Assembly (NCBI RefSeq): GCF_035046485.1
Contig: NC_085137.1
Location: forward strand, 347,004,505 to 347,068,504
Direction of reading: 5' to 3'
Length of the DNA: 64,000 bases
Origin: Aedes albopictus
Taxonomy: Eukaryota; Arthropoda; Insecta; Diptera; Culicidae
This document shows positions 1 through 10,944 of the stretch, one piece after another; the first letter of the stretch is position 1; the number at the start of each line of letters is the position of its first letter. A program made the translations under genes and the position numbers. The notes beneath the pieces are model-generated. The model was not told the origin of the DNA, ran no database searches, and saw nothing but the letters and a program-made list of their open reading frames with translations.

Positions 1-664
1 ACACACATCCTTCCTTCGAGAAGTACCTTGCCGAAAAAAAATATTCTGTACTCCAAGTATTTCGAAGAACACTTTGCGCGTAAATACAACGCAATAGACC
101 TGGCCGCTTTGATGTTTGTGTCCTGATATGCTGCAAGCATCAATATTGACAAGAAAAGTAACACGATTGCTTTCCAGGGTGATTCCGCGTACTGGCTGCG
201 TATGTATAAGATTAGATTAGAGTAGTTATGATTTTTCAAAGATGCTTTGACTGTACCTAACTCAATTCAGATATCATAGAAACACTACAGGTTTTTTTTT
301 TGTAAAAACAAACTTTAATCATATCGGTAAAGATCTAAAAAAATGTAGTCGAGCTGCCAAGTTTCATCAATTAAAATGGGCGGTGTGCAGGACTGCCATA
401 TTGTAGGTTCCTCGTTATAGAAAAAGCAGATGTTGGATGTTAAAATACAACAAATGTTGTATGAAGTGCCAAAAAAGAGAGTGGGCTCATTATGTACTTT
501 CACAAATACGCAGTATATAAAAGATCGCAATATATATTAAGATTTCCGATTGATGCTTTGTAACTAAAAGGTTGTGACTGAGTATAGTCTGATGCTGATG
601 TTAAAATACACGTTTATGAAAAAAGGTTGCGCAAACTTATCGCAGACTGTTAGAAGACAGCTTC
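1..664. other. no recognisable gene
   Basis: AT-rich sequence with only short open frames. I see no domain, RNA gene or clear repeat end in it. Confidence 0.5.
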
Positions 665-666
665 TA

Positions 667-1264
667 CAGTATGCGGCAGGAAAAAATGCGAAAGTGTTTT
701 TCAACTTCAAACCTCATTTTCGTCCATTTGAAATCAACCAATCTATGTTTCAACGTTCCATGATCTATAATAGGCTAGTTTTCTGAAAAGTTAATTAAAA
801 AATTTCCCATTTTGGTCACTAACCTTTACAGGGCGGCGCCTGAAGATGAAGACAACCAGAATTTTCAAACCGCAGAAAATCGCACAGGTCGCTAAATTTC
901 GCATCTGATAAAACAAAATTTTTGATTTTCACTACAATATCATCAAATATATGTACTTATTTCATCTGCTATGTGAAACTACATGGCTCTGGATCAGTGT
1001 GGTCTGGTTGTTCATCGAATTTGAGCTAATTTTGTTACTGTTATAGTCATTTTGTTTAATGACCATTGGGCGCGCAGTTTATTGATATCCGCTTATTAGG
1101 CCTACATTATCACATGTTAAACATCAAATATGTTCATTTTTATTTTTCAGTGCTAGAATATAGACATTGACTGATACACTGTCATGAAAAAATAGTCATA
1201 TATATCCCATATTTAGCGTGTAATAGTGCCTTGAACTTTTCGCATTTTTTCCTGCCGCACCCTG
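667..1264. mobile_element. MITE with TA target duplication (Tc1/mariner-type)
   Basis: The two ends are inverted copies: the left end reads CAGTATGCGGCAGGAAAAAA and the right end, read on the minus strand, reads CAGGGTGCGGCAGGAAAAAA, and both continue ATGCGAAA. Each end is bordered by TA (665-666 and 1265-1266). No transposase frame lies inside the 598 bp. TA targets and CAG ends fit the Tc1/mariner superfamily; the family itself I cannot name. Confidence 0.7.
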
Positions 1265-1266
1265 TA

Positions 1267-1900
1267 CTATGACCAAGATTCAAGAATTTTGACCTACGCG
1301 AAGTTGTAAAGGAGACAACTACGTAATGAATGTGTTGGAAATGCAAGGGATGTAATTATTCAATAAAAATAATTATTAAAAAGATGTTCAAAATCTCAAA
1401 TTCAGATAAATTTCTTGCGAGAAAGGCAACATGGATATCGAAGAGATGGATATTATTTTAGATAAAAATTCAACCAACTAGTCATACAGTAAGCAACAAA
1501 CATATAATTTAAAAAAAGATTGCTTGAATTCTGGGATTAAATACAATCATACATTATTGAGAAAATGACATCTTGAAACGCACCAAAACTGGTAAAAATC
1601 TCCAAGGGAATTATTTATTTGTGTTCAATTTTTACTAACAGTTTTCAGTCTTATCCAAAACCCCTTCTTTCAAAATATGAGCACAGATTATTATACTGAA
1701 TAAGATTTGCAATAACACCATAGAAATAAACAAAATATTGCGATGATTTACGGAAGTGCAAAAAACCGATGGCACGGATAGAATAGAGACCATCGGTGCG
1801 GAAAGGCGACCGATCATTATTTTACTCACATGGAAAAGAACGACCGGTGCGAAAATGGGTGGATAACGAAATTAAAAATCGTTAACGACGTGCTGTTGCG
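1267..1900. other. no recognisable gene
   Basis: AT-rich sequence with no supported coding, RNA or repeat feature. Confidence 0.5.
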
Positions 1901-2156
1901 TGTGTAGTGTTAAGCCCACGAGTGGGCTTGGTCTAACCCCAATTAAAGGGGTTTAGCTACCCGTGCCGAGGAATGAGTGATCTAGGGGTGAAAAATATGC
2001 TAGATCATTAACGGGAGCCTGTGGGGTACCTGGGCACCCCCCACAGTATTTCGTCCCTTACCACGTTAATCTACGGCTCTGGCGTGGTGGACCTCCTTTC
2101 CCTACAACCCATGGGTTTAACTTTGAAGTCTAATTAACAAACAAATCAAACAGGTG

Positions 2157-2294
2157 TTTCGAAATTTGTTGATTTTTTTCGGTGAAAAATACTTTCCAAA
2201 TCGTTTTGGCATAACGTTTCGGCCTACTTCATTCAGCCATCATCAGATACAAAACGTTTGTTCTTTAAAAATCAACGGTGACCAAAACCCCACA
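2157..2294 (-). mobile_element. 138 bp insertion carrying a hammerhead-like ribozyme
   Basis: The insertion is bordered by exact 14 bp direct repeats AAATCAAACAGGTG (2143-2156 and 2295-2308), a target-site duplication within R1 gag. It contains no open frame. Its centre (minus strand) folds as a hammerhead, and inverted GTTGATTTTT / AAAAATCAAC segments lie outside it. Long, variable target duplications and hammerheads are known for Penelope-like retroelement terminal repeats, so a solo terminal repeat of such an element is the simplest reading. A retrozyme-like mini-element is the alternative. Confidence 0.65.
2202..2256 (-). ncRNA. hammerhead ribozyme candidate
   Basis: Read on the minus strand, the 55 nt contain the conserved core CTGATGA, a stem II (GGCT with GGCC, ten-base loop), GAAA, a two-base-pair palindromic stem III (ACGT) and a cleavage triplet GTT. 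The flanks CGTTTTGTAT and ATGCCAAAACG pair over ten base pairs with one bulge to form stem I. One unpaired T lies between the core and stem II, which departs from the textbook hammerhead and might weaken activity. The short ACGU stem III is typical of the Penelope-associated form, which is thought to act as a dimer. Function is not shown by sequence. Confidence 0.6.
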
Positions 2295-2607
2295 AAATCA
2301 AACAGGTGCTAGTGGTGGTGACGAGGCTAATCCCTTCGCAAGAAGCGAGTTGGCGAGGTCTCCGTTAAAGCGAAATGAAGTAGGAGCGGGAAGCTGTGCA
2401 TGCAGCTGCAGCATGGGAGCTCCGATCCACTCCACGGCAAGCCAGCCGGTAGAGATACTGGACGGAAAGTGGTTGTTGAGGGCCATCAACCAAAAAAGAG
2501 AAGGACTACCCGCAATCGAGGTGGCTGGTCAGCATCTTGGCAAGAACATCAGACATTTGGCAACACTGTCGTTTGGTTGGCATGAATCATTATTTGTCCG
2601 CATATAA

Positions 2608-3064
2608 ATTATTATTTAATAGTGTACTAAATTATTTAAATTATTGTATCGTTTTTATTTGAGTGTGATAATTTTTGCTCTACAAGCTGAATGGTGTATA
2701 TGGTGGTTTATTGTTAGGATAACGCTGCAGAAATAAAAAATAATTTCTGAGCTATCGCATTGGTTTCCAAAAAAGTCGGTTGTTTTGTGCTACTTCTAGC
2801 CTTCGTTGCCTGCTGTTGCTGCTGTTGTTGTGTTGTTGCTGCTGTATTGGAATGAAGGAAACTGTATGTGTGAACATATTTCGAACTAAGTAGATCTTGT
2901 AAGTACGCCTATAGATACACTTTGTGCTATCGCCGTTTCTTTCGAAAGCTTCTCGTGCTATTAATTGCCGCCCAAACGGCCACCTGACAAGCGTTAAGCA
3001 ATTGTCTGAAACTAGGTCGGTTTCACATTGTGGTCCTGTTCCCATGTAAAGAACATTTGTGATA
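2608..3064. other. no gene; short trinucleotide repeat
   Basis: This stretch holds an imperfect TGC/TGT repeat at about 2812-2852 and otherwise nothing I recognise. Confidence 0.5.
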
Positions 3065-3507
3065 TACAGTCGAGACTCTTATAAGATCACTGCTCGGGGG
3101 GCGCAATAGGAATCCGCTTAATAGGAGACTAAGAGCTTATGGGATTTCGGCTTTTTGGGGGTGTGACCTATTATCTCGGGTGTGTTAAGAGTTAGCGCAA
3201 TACTTTCTTCGGCAAAGTTTTAGGGCTTGATAAGATCTACAATTTAGAACTTTGGTTCATATGATTAGTTGGCAACTTGGCCGCTAGAGGGACCATCAAC
3301 AGTTTGATGCTAAATTGCACTACAGGAACCATATCAGGTTGTCAAGCTAACGTTACGATATGCGACAGCTCAAGACCCTGATAATTTGGAAGGATAGTGT
3401 CTTCGGGAAAGTTGTTGGGTACGCCAATAACTTACTGACGATGAGTTGCGAAGTTCGAAATTCCACCACTGGGCGGCGCTAGTGAGCAAGTAAATTTTCA
3501 AAACCTC

Positions 3508-3980
3508 TGTTTCGTCTAGGGTTGTGTTGGATGGAGGGGAGGGGGGACTCCAGGCGGCGACGAGAAGAACAACTGTTTTCCGAATTCAAAACTATATCCT
3601 GGTCACGGCACCATGTTTCGTCTAGGGCTAGGGGTACGTTGTGTGGTAGGAAGGGAGGGGGACTCCAGGCGGCGACGAAGAACAACAGATTCAAATTTAA
3701 ACTATTTATTTGCCATCGAGACAGACGGCGTGTCTGCTCGATGGGGAAACGAGAAACTTATACCTATCTATACAATTCACTGTCGCCTTTTATAGGCGAC
3801 ACAGTACGGAGATGAAACAAAATATAGTACAATTAAATCTATAGCCGCGCGCGCCGCAATGCGCTGGATGCTGGCTTGCACGGTGCCTACCGTGTCGTCG
3901 GGCTGACGATGAGTTGGATCAAACAATGCACAGCGCGGTTGAATGGATCGCTGCTTGCGCCGCTCTAGGCGCGAGATACA
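3508..3980. repeat. left LTR of the TRIM-like element
   Basis: TG...CA repeat of 473 bp. It includes a short palindromic stretch around TTTTATAGGCGAC that recurs in the right copy, and ends GCGAGATACA, followed by TCCCGGCGCC in the primer-binding-site position. Confidence 0.7.
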
Positions 3981-4766
3981 TCCCGGCGCCTCAAAACGAA
4001 ATAAATTTTCGTTTCAGGACGGGATGGATGGATGATCGCTTTCATACACTTCGGTGGTCGCATGGAAAGATGATCGTGGATATGCGGAACGTTGAATGGT
4101 GATTGATCCGGTGGTTAGGTGGCTCGTTGGTTGGTTGAATTGTGGCTGGTCGTTGGGAGGCTCCTGTTGCCGGACGACAACGTGACCTGGCTGCGCCGAG
4201 TGGCAGGTCGGATTTCCCTGTTGCAGCGGATACTGCCGTTGGCCGAGTCGGAGTGAAGCCCATGCTTCGGAAGATCCACGTCGCCGGTGGATGGAATGCC
4301 GTTTGACTCGCCAGTAGGATGATGTTGGATGGGCCGTCGGTCTGATGCCATCAGTCCGAATGTGGACGCGCCGGTCCGGAGGGTGGTTGATTGTTCGTGG
4401 ATAGATTCGTCGGATTGGAATGTGGACACGGTACTCATGGACAATGTACCGGTCCGGGCGGCGGCTGCTTGCATGTTCCAGGGGGTGAACACGCCGGTTC
4501 GGAGGATGCATTCGTTCACTCTTCACGTAGACACGCCGGTCCGGAAGGAGGATGTGGAGGTGACACGATGCTTTGCCGTTCTGGATGCAGAGCACGCCGG
4601 CTCGGATGGACATGCCTGTCCGGAGGATGGATTGGTTCGTTGTCTTCATCGTCCTGGGGGTCCGTCGGAATGGAATAATGTTCTCCGCGATCGCTCCCTT
4701 GCGATCGGTCCTGGGAATAGTCGGTTCGCGGTCGCTCCCTGGCGGCCAATCCTGGTCACGGCACCA

Positions 4767-5312
4767 TGTTTCGTCTAGGGTTGTGTTGGATGGAGGGGAG
4801 GGGGGACTCCAGGCGGCGACGAGAAGAACAACTGTTTTCCGAATTCAAAACTATATCCTGGTCACGGCACCATGTTTCGTTTTTAAATTCTGTGCTTCTA
4901 ATCGCAGTGTGTAGCACGCCTGCCATGTTTCGTCTAGGGCCAGGGCTACGTTGTGTGGTAGGAAGGGGGGGGGGACTCCAGGCGACGAAGAACAACAGGT
5001 TCGAATTCAAACTATATTTGCCATCGAGACAGACGGCGTGTCTGCTCGATGGGGAGAGTAAAACTTATAGCTATTTACAATTTCTCTGACGCCTTTTATA
5101 GGCGACAGACACAGTACGGATAAACAATATTCAATTAAACTCTATTGTCGCGCGCATCGCAGTACGCTGGATGTTGCACATACGGTGCCTACCGTGTCGT
5201 CGGGCTGACGAGTTGATCCATACAATGCGCAGCGTGTTTGAATGGAACAATTCACACGCTGCTGGAACGTGGTTGAACAGCGTTTGCGCCGCTGCCGGTG
5301 CGAGATACAACA
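4767..5312. repeat. right LTR of the TRIM-like element
   Basis: TG...CA repeat of 546 bp, matching 3508-3980 but with an extra 70-bp-scale segment near 4870-4930 and many substitutions. That divergence points to an old insertion. Confidence 0.7.
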
Positions 5313-5965
5313 ACCTCATATCTCAGAATCCCGATAACTTAGAAAGTTGGTGTCTTCGGCAAAGTTGATCAGTATGACATAAACTTACATAAAAATAAAC
5401 ACTTGTTTCGCAATTCTGCCACTAGGCGGCGCTAGTGAGCATGTAAATTTTCGAAACCTCATATCTCAGATTCCCGATAACTTAGAAAGTTGGTATCTTC
5501 GGCAAAGTTGATCAGTATGACATAAATTTACATTAAAATAAACACTTGTTTCGGAATTCTGCCACTAGGCGGCGCTAGTGAGCAAGCAAATTTTAGAAAT
5601 CTCATTGCTCAGAATCCTGATAACTTAGAAAGTTGGTGTCTTCGGCAAAGTTGATCAGTATGACATAAACTTACATTAAAATAAACACTTGTTTCGTAAT
5701 TCTGCCACTAGGCGGCGCTAGTGAACAAGCAAATTTTAGAAATCTCATAGCTCAGAATCCTGATAACTTAGGAAATTGGTGTCTTCGGCAAAGTTGATCA
5801 GTATGACATAAACATACATAAAAATAAACACTTGTTTCAAAATTCTGCCACTAGGAGGCGCTAGTAAACATGCTAATTTTTGAAATCTCATACCTCAGAA
5901 TGCTGATAACTTAGAAAGTTGGTGTCTTCGGCAATGTTGATCAGTATGGCAGAGACTTACATAAA
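5313..5965 (+). repeat. 143 bp tandem array, five units
   Basis: The anchor GGTGTCTTCGGCAAAGTTGA (with single-base variants) recurs at 5349, 5492, 5635, 5778 and 5921, exactly 143 bp apart. Each unit also contains CACTAGGCGGCGCTAGTGA. This is the direct arm of the foldback element. Confidence 0.85.
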
Positions 5966-7245
5966 GCGCCGCCAAGTGGCAGAATTGCGAAACAAGTATT
6001 TATTTTTATTTAAGTTTATGTCATACTGATCAGCTTTGCCGAAGACACCAACTTTCTAAGTTATCGGGGAGAGCGACACTAGTTTTGCCAAGCCAAAAAA
6101 AAACTTCAAAAAAGTCGAAAATAGACGAAAATACCCGGTAAACGCCACCTAGTGGCAGAATTTTGAAACAAGTGTTTATTTTTATGTAAGTTTATGTCAT
6201 ACTGATAAACTTCGCCGAAGACACCAACTTCCTAAGTTGTCAGGATGCTGAGCTCTGAGATTTCTAAAATTTGCATATTCACTAGCGCCGCCTAGTGGCA
6301 GAATTGCGAAACAAGTATTTATGTTTATGTAAGTTTATGTCATACTGATCAACTTTGCCGAAGACACCAACTTTCTAAGTTATCGGGGGGAGCGACACTA
6401 GTTTTGCCAAGCCAAAAAAACCCCAAAAAAATGGAAAATAGACGAAAAAACCGGTAAACGCCACCTAGTGGAAGAATTTTGAAACAAGTGTTTATTTTAA
6501 TGTAAGTTTATGTCATACTGATCAACTTTGCCGAAGACACCAACTTTCTAAGATATCAGGATTCTGAGCTATGAGATTTCTAAAATTTGCATATTCACTA
6601 GCGCCGCCCAGAGGCAGAATTGCGAAGCAAGTATTTATTTTTATGTAAGTTTATGTTATACTGATCAACTTTGCCGAAGACACCAACTTTCTAAGTTATC
6701 GGGGGGAGCGACACTAGTTTTGCCAAGCCAAAAAACCCCAAAAAAGTGGAAAATAGACGAAAATACCCGGTAAACGCCACCTAGTGGCAGAATTTTGAAA
6801 CAAGTGTTTATTTTTATGTAAGTTTATGTCATACTGATAAACTTCGCCGAAGACACCAACTTCCTAAGTTGTCAGGATGCTGAGCTCTGAGATTTCTAAA
6901 ATTTGCATATTCACTAGCGCCGCCCAGTGGCAGAATTGCGAAGCAAGTATTTATTTTTATGTAAGTTTATGTCATACTGATCAACTTTGCCGAAGACACA
7001 AACTTTCTAAGCTACCGAGGGGAGCGACACTAGTTTTGCAAGCCGAAAAACCCCAAAAAAAGTCGAAAAAAGACGAAAAAAACCCGGTAAACGACACCTA
7101 GTGGCAGAATTTTGAAACTAGTGTTTATTTTAATGAAAGTATATGTCATACTGACCAACTTTGCCGAAGACACCAACTTTCTAAGTTATCGGGATTCTGA
7201 GTTATGAGGTTTTGAAAACTTACTTGCTCACTAGCGCCGCCCAGT
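5966..7245 (-). repeat. inverted array with 316 bp higher-order unit (143+173)
   Basis: The reverse-oriented anchor CCGAAGACACC (last copies variant) lies at 6039, 6215, 6358, 6531, 6674, 6847, 6990, 7164 and 7307. Spacings alternate about 173 and 143 bp, giving four dimers of about 316 bp. The 173 bp units carry an extra segment with GGGAGCGACACTAGTTTTGC and an A-rich run. Confidence 0.85.
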
Positions 7246-7673
7246 GGAGGAATTTCGAACTTCGCAACTCATCGTCAGTAAGTTATTGGCGTACCCAACC
7301 ACTTTTCCGAAGACACTATCCTTCCAAATTATCAGGGTCTTGAGTTGTCGCATATCGTAACGTTTGCTTGACAACCTGATATGGTTCCTGTAGTGCAATT
7401 TAGCATCAAACTGTTGATGGTCCCTCTAGCGGCCAAGTTGCCAACTAATCATATGAACCAAAGTTCTAAATTGTAGATCTTATCAAGCCCTAAAACTTTG
7501 CCGAAGAAAGTATTGCGCTAACTCTTAACACACCCGAGATAATAGGCCACACCCCCAAAACGCCGAAATCCCATAAGCTCTTAGTCTCCTATAACGCTCA
7601 CCCCTGTCTAGTAGGAGTTCGTTTAATAGGAGACCGTTTAATAGGAATTCGTTTAGTAAGAGACTCGACTGTA

Positions 7674-8230
7674 CGCCGCCGCCAAAACGGTTACCTGACG
7701 ATCAAATCGCTTCTGTATGGCTGAACAAGTTTAGTCTGGTAGGACCGAAAACAGACCTGCATGTTCGTATGACTGTGTAGCCACAGTATCTAGAGCCCAT
7801 CTGTAGCAATACTTGCCTTTGCAGCTAAAAGCCTTTAAACTCATACATAACAAACGAATTGATTTATTGGATACTGATAGCCTGGCAACCAATATCTGTT
7901 GTTATTCTAGTACTTCACTATCATTGACCAATGAATTAACTACATCGGCTGTTTTCCTACTCTCCGCATCGAACAATGTGGCGCTAGCTTCTATGCGCGA
8001 AAAATCGCTAAAAGCAAATCGCAAAAATATTGTATGGCGAATACCATCTAAAGGCGAATTCTTCAAAGTGGAACACATTATTCGAAAAACAATTTGGTAG
8101 TGGTTGTGCACAATGGTGACCACTATTAAGCCTACCAAATATTTTTTCGGGAAAAGCCTTGTATTTCAAGTAATTCAAGTTTAGATGCATTTCGCCATAC
8201 AAAATTAAATTGATTTACTCCTGCTGATCA
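7674..8230. other. no recognisable gene
   Basis: Flank of the foldback element. The largest open frame (7813-8100) has no recognisable domain and I do not call it. Confidence 0.45.
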
Positions 8231-8269
8231 ACTGTGGCTGCGCGCAAAGCGGGTAGTCCATTCATCTGT

Positions 8270-8500
8270 AGTACCTATAGTGGCTTTTTGCCTTTCTCGT
8301 ACACCAAGGTGTACCGAAAGGCTATATATTCACTCCAAAAACGAAAATTTGATAGAGCCCCCGGAGGGCTCAAGTGTTACATACCAATCGATTCAGCTCG
8401 ACGAGTTGAGATGATGTCTGTGTGTATGTATGTGTGTGTGTATGTATGTGTGTGCGTGTGTATGTGTGTATGTGTACAAAAAGGTCACCTCATTTTTAGA
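8270..8500 (+). repeat. dispersed mosquito repeat head with TG-rich microsatellite
   Basis: About 8290-8415 carries the string CTCGTACACCAAGGTGTACC followed by a TGTGTGTATG-type microsatellite (8418-8477). I recall this combination leading into tandem arrays in Aedes genomes; here it directly precedes the 152 bp satellite. No coding capacity. Confidence 0.5.
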
Positions 8501-8509
8501 TAGTAAATA

Positions 8510-9860
8510 TGAACCGATTTCAACGACCGATGGTTCATTCGACGGGGTACATTGTCCCATTGTTTCCTATTGAAAATGGTTCAGATCGGTCCAGCCGTTC
8601 CGGAGTTATGGCCATTTAGGTGTTCCGGACCGGTACCCCAGGAAGGGGCCAGATATGAAAATGCAACAAACCCATGCATGCGACCCATCAAACCACGGCA
8701 TTTTCGATTATCTGATGAACGGGATGAAGGAAAATAGTCTCTGACTATATCTGAACCGGTAGTGTTCCGGAACCGGTTCCGGGTGTCCCGCCGCAAGTGG
8801 CCAAATAAGAAAGTGAACATAACCCATGCATGCGACACGTCAAATAGCGGATTTTTCGATAACCAGTTGAATGGTAAGCAGGAAAATAGTTTCAGACCAT
8901 GTTTGAACCGGTAGTATTCCGGAACCGGTTCCGGATGTCCTGCCGGAAGTGGCCAATTAAAAATGTGTACCAAACCCAGGCATGCGACACATCAAAGAGC
9001 GGCTTTTTCGATAACCAGATGAACGGTAAGCAGGAAAATAGTTTAAAACCTCGTTTGAACCGGTAGTGTTCCGGAACCGGTTCCGGATGTCTTGCCGGAA
9101 TTGGGAAATTAAACAAGTGAACCAAACCCAGGCATGTGACACATCAAAGAGCGGCTTTTTCGATAACCAAATGAACGGTAAGCAGGAAAATAGTTTCAGA
9201 CCATGTTTGAACCGGTAGTATTCCGGAACCGGTTCCGGATGTCCTTCCGGAAGTGGCCGGTTAAAAAAGTGATCCAAACCCAGGCATGCGACACATCAAA
9301 GAGCGGCTTTTTCGATAACCAGTTGAACGGTAAGCAGAAACATAGTTTCAAACCTAGTTTGAACCGGTAGTGTTCCGGAACCGGTTCCGGATGTCCTGCC
9401 GGAATTGGCCAATTAAAAAAGTGAACCAAACCCAGGCATGCGACACATCAAACAGCGGCTTTTTCGATAACCAGATGAACGGTAAGCAGGAAAATAGTTT
9501 CAGACTATATCTGAACCGGTTGTGTTCCGGAACCGGTTCCAGCTGTCCCGCTGGAAGTGGTCAATTAAAAAAGTGAACCAAGCCCATGCATGTGACACAT
9601 GAAAGAGCGGGGTTTTTCGATAACCAGATGAACGGTAAGCAAGAAAACAGTTTCATACCGTATCTAAACCGGTTGTGTTCCGGAACCGGTTCCAGGTGTC
9701 CCGTCGGAAGTGACCAATTAAAAAACAAAACCAAACCCATGCATACGAAACATCAAATCATCAAAAATGTTCGTTAACCAGTTACACGGGCAGCAAGAAA
9801 ATAGTCTATGACCACACTTACCGATTACCGGCAGTGTTGCAGAATCAGGGTTGGATCCAT
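8510..9860 (+). repeat. 152 bp satellite A, about eight units
   Basis: The anchor TTCCGGAACCGGTTCC lies at 8765, 8917, 9069, 9221, 9373, 9525 and 9678, spaced 152 or 153 bp. Degenerate outer copies lie near 8623 and 9837. Long overlapping open frames in this stretch are by-products of the repeat. Confidence 0.9.
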
Positions 9861-10584
9861 TGCTGAAATTACGCAGGTGAACAAAATCGATGCAAGCGAT
9901 TAATATGTGTAAAAGAACAAAATCTTGATAAAAATTTAAGCGATCTTGTCAAATTACATCATTTTAGATTCCTGAGGCGTCATTTAACAGTAGGATGGAT
10001 CAACGTTGTATGGAAAAATTTAAATTTTATAGCACCAATCCCCTTCTGCGTCTAAAATTACTGCGAACAATTTTGATGCAACTGGTTGAGACCTCGCGCT
10101 CTGTAACACGGTAGAAATTTGAATGGGCTTTAATAGGGGAAATTTTGATTGCTTGCACTTTTTTTTGTCAAATTTTACATGAATCTTATAACTAATGATA
10201 ATGAAATATAGGCTAAAGTGCGCAGAAAAAAAATTGCCGAAATGTCTTGATAATGATCGGCATCCAGTGCTAGTGAAGGTGGTCAAGCAGTCAACTGAGA
10301 GATTTGATATTTTTCAGCTCGGCCTATACGTTTAACATAGCGTCGGAATATGAGCCATCAATAAGTTTCCAAATTCAATTATGGCTTTGATAAAATTCTT
10401 GCTTTTCTGAAAAAGGCTGACACAAATTTTGATTTTCTCTTAAGTCCAGAGGGGTCCCCCCTTGGAAATTTTGCTCGGAATTCAACATCTTGAAGAAGTG
10501 CACAAATAAATAAACCAATAGATTTATCAATTTTAAAGTGAAATTAGAGTCTTCCAGAAGTTTTTTTTTATCAAAACCGATGAG
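9861..10584. other. no recognisable gene
   Basis: AT-rich sequence without supported features. Confidence 0.45.
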
Positions 10585-10944
10585 TTAAGACGAAACTGGA
10601 AGCCTTTCCTCATTTTTTGGTTTTTGATGTACTATTAAATAACGAAGCAATATTTTCAAAATCGGTTTTCGTGCACATGTAGAGTGTGGATCAAGGTATC
10701 TTCTGATTTTTTTACGCGGCATAAAATGTTTTTCGTTTTTGCAGAAACCATGTTTGAACAAAATTTCACAAAAAATGGTTTCTGTAAAAACGAAAAACAT
10801 TTTATGCCGCGTAACAAAATCAGAATATACCCTGATCCATACTCAACATGTGCACGAAAACCGATTTTGAAAATTTTGCTTCGTTATTTTATAAAAAATC
10901 AAAAACCAAAAAAAAATTAGGAAATGCTTCCAGTTTCGCCTTAA
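10585..10944. mobile_element. palindromic MITE with TTAA ends
   Basis: The left end TTAAGACGAAACTGGAAGC is mirrored by GCTTCCAGTTTCGCCTTAA at the right. The two arms of about 170 bp match nearly throughout, with a short loop near 10757-10770. TTAA at both ends suggests a piggyBac-type target. No coding. Confidence 0.7.

Larger units (their letters stand above)
1905..2600 (+). pseudogene. R1-type retrotransposon, 5' UTR and start of gag (fragment)
   Basis: About 1910-2110 carries a leader with the string CCCGTGCCGAGGAATGAGTG followed by a GATCATTAACG stretch. Closely related leaders occur at 33655-33890 (plus) and 34980-35060 (minus). After it comes a gag-like frame (residues GASGGDEANPFARSELARSP) from about 2295 to 2607. 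The frame is cut by a 138 bp insertion with a 14 bp direct duplication, and removing it joins the reading frame. The fragment stops near 2600, so gag is truncated and no endonuclease or reverse transcriptase follows. Assignment to the R1 clade rests on the resemblance to the better preserved R1-type element at 21.5-28.5 kb and on remembered family features. Confidence 0.6.
3508..5312. mobile_element. small LTR retroelement without coding capacity (TRIM-like)
   Basis: Two direct repeats, 3508-3980 (473 bp) and 4767-5312 (546 bp), begin TGTTTCGTCTAGGG and end in CA. The whole is bordered by a 5 bp duplication ACCTC (3503-3507 and 5313-5317). These are the marks of an LTR retrotransposon insertion. 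The internal 786 bp has no gag or pol; instead it repeats a degenerate GC-rich word around CGCCGGTCCGGA. The LTRs differ in length because of internal duplications around CCTGGTCACGGCACCAT. It would need proteins from another element. Confidence 0.75.
3067..7671. mobile_element. 4.6 kb pogo-like foldback element with internal arrays
   Basis: Ends are inverted copies starting CAGTCGAG(A/T)CTCTTA, each bordered by TA (3065-3066, 7672-7673). The left arm (3067 to about 3507) matches the right arm (about 7200-7671) over some 440 bp. Between them lies an array of 143 bp units in one orientation (5313-5965) facing an array of 143+173 bp units in the other (5966 to about 7245), so the whole element can fold back. 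No transposase frame is visible, so mobility would need a partner. TA targets plus CAGTC ends suggest the pogo/Tigger branch. A small LTR element is inserted in the left half. Confidence 0.75.

Noticed and set aside
4014..4778. Long open frames on both strands with repeated PVRRM and RRVH peptides
   Set aside because: They lie inside the non-coding LTR element and arise from its GC-rich internal repeat; no domain or start context supports them.
5313..7245. A CRISPR-like array
   Set aside because: Units of 143 and 173 bp repeat in full with no unique spacers, within a eukaryotic foldback element.
2960..7715. Similarity of the two outer flanks of the foldback (both with CCGCC, AAACGG and ACCTGAC) as a longer duplication
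   Set aside because: The match is short and broken and lies outside the TA borders; chance or an old local repeat cannot be excluded.
7813..8100. 95-codon plus-strand frame as a host exon
   Set aside because: No recognisable domain, no splice-site or promoter support, and overlapping frames on the other strand.
8418..8477. TG-rich tract as a possible regulatory element
   Set aside because: An ordinary microsatellite that accompanies a dispersed repeat.
8581..9777. Overlapping open frames on both strands encoding a repeated FRNTTGSN-type peptide
   Set aside because: They follow the 152 bp satellite exactly; a period not divisible by three with shared stops makes these by-products of the repeat, not genes.
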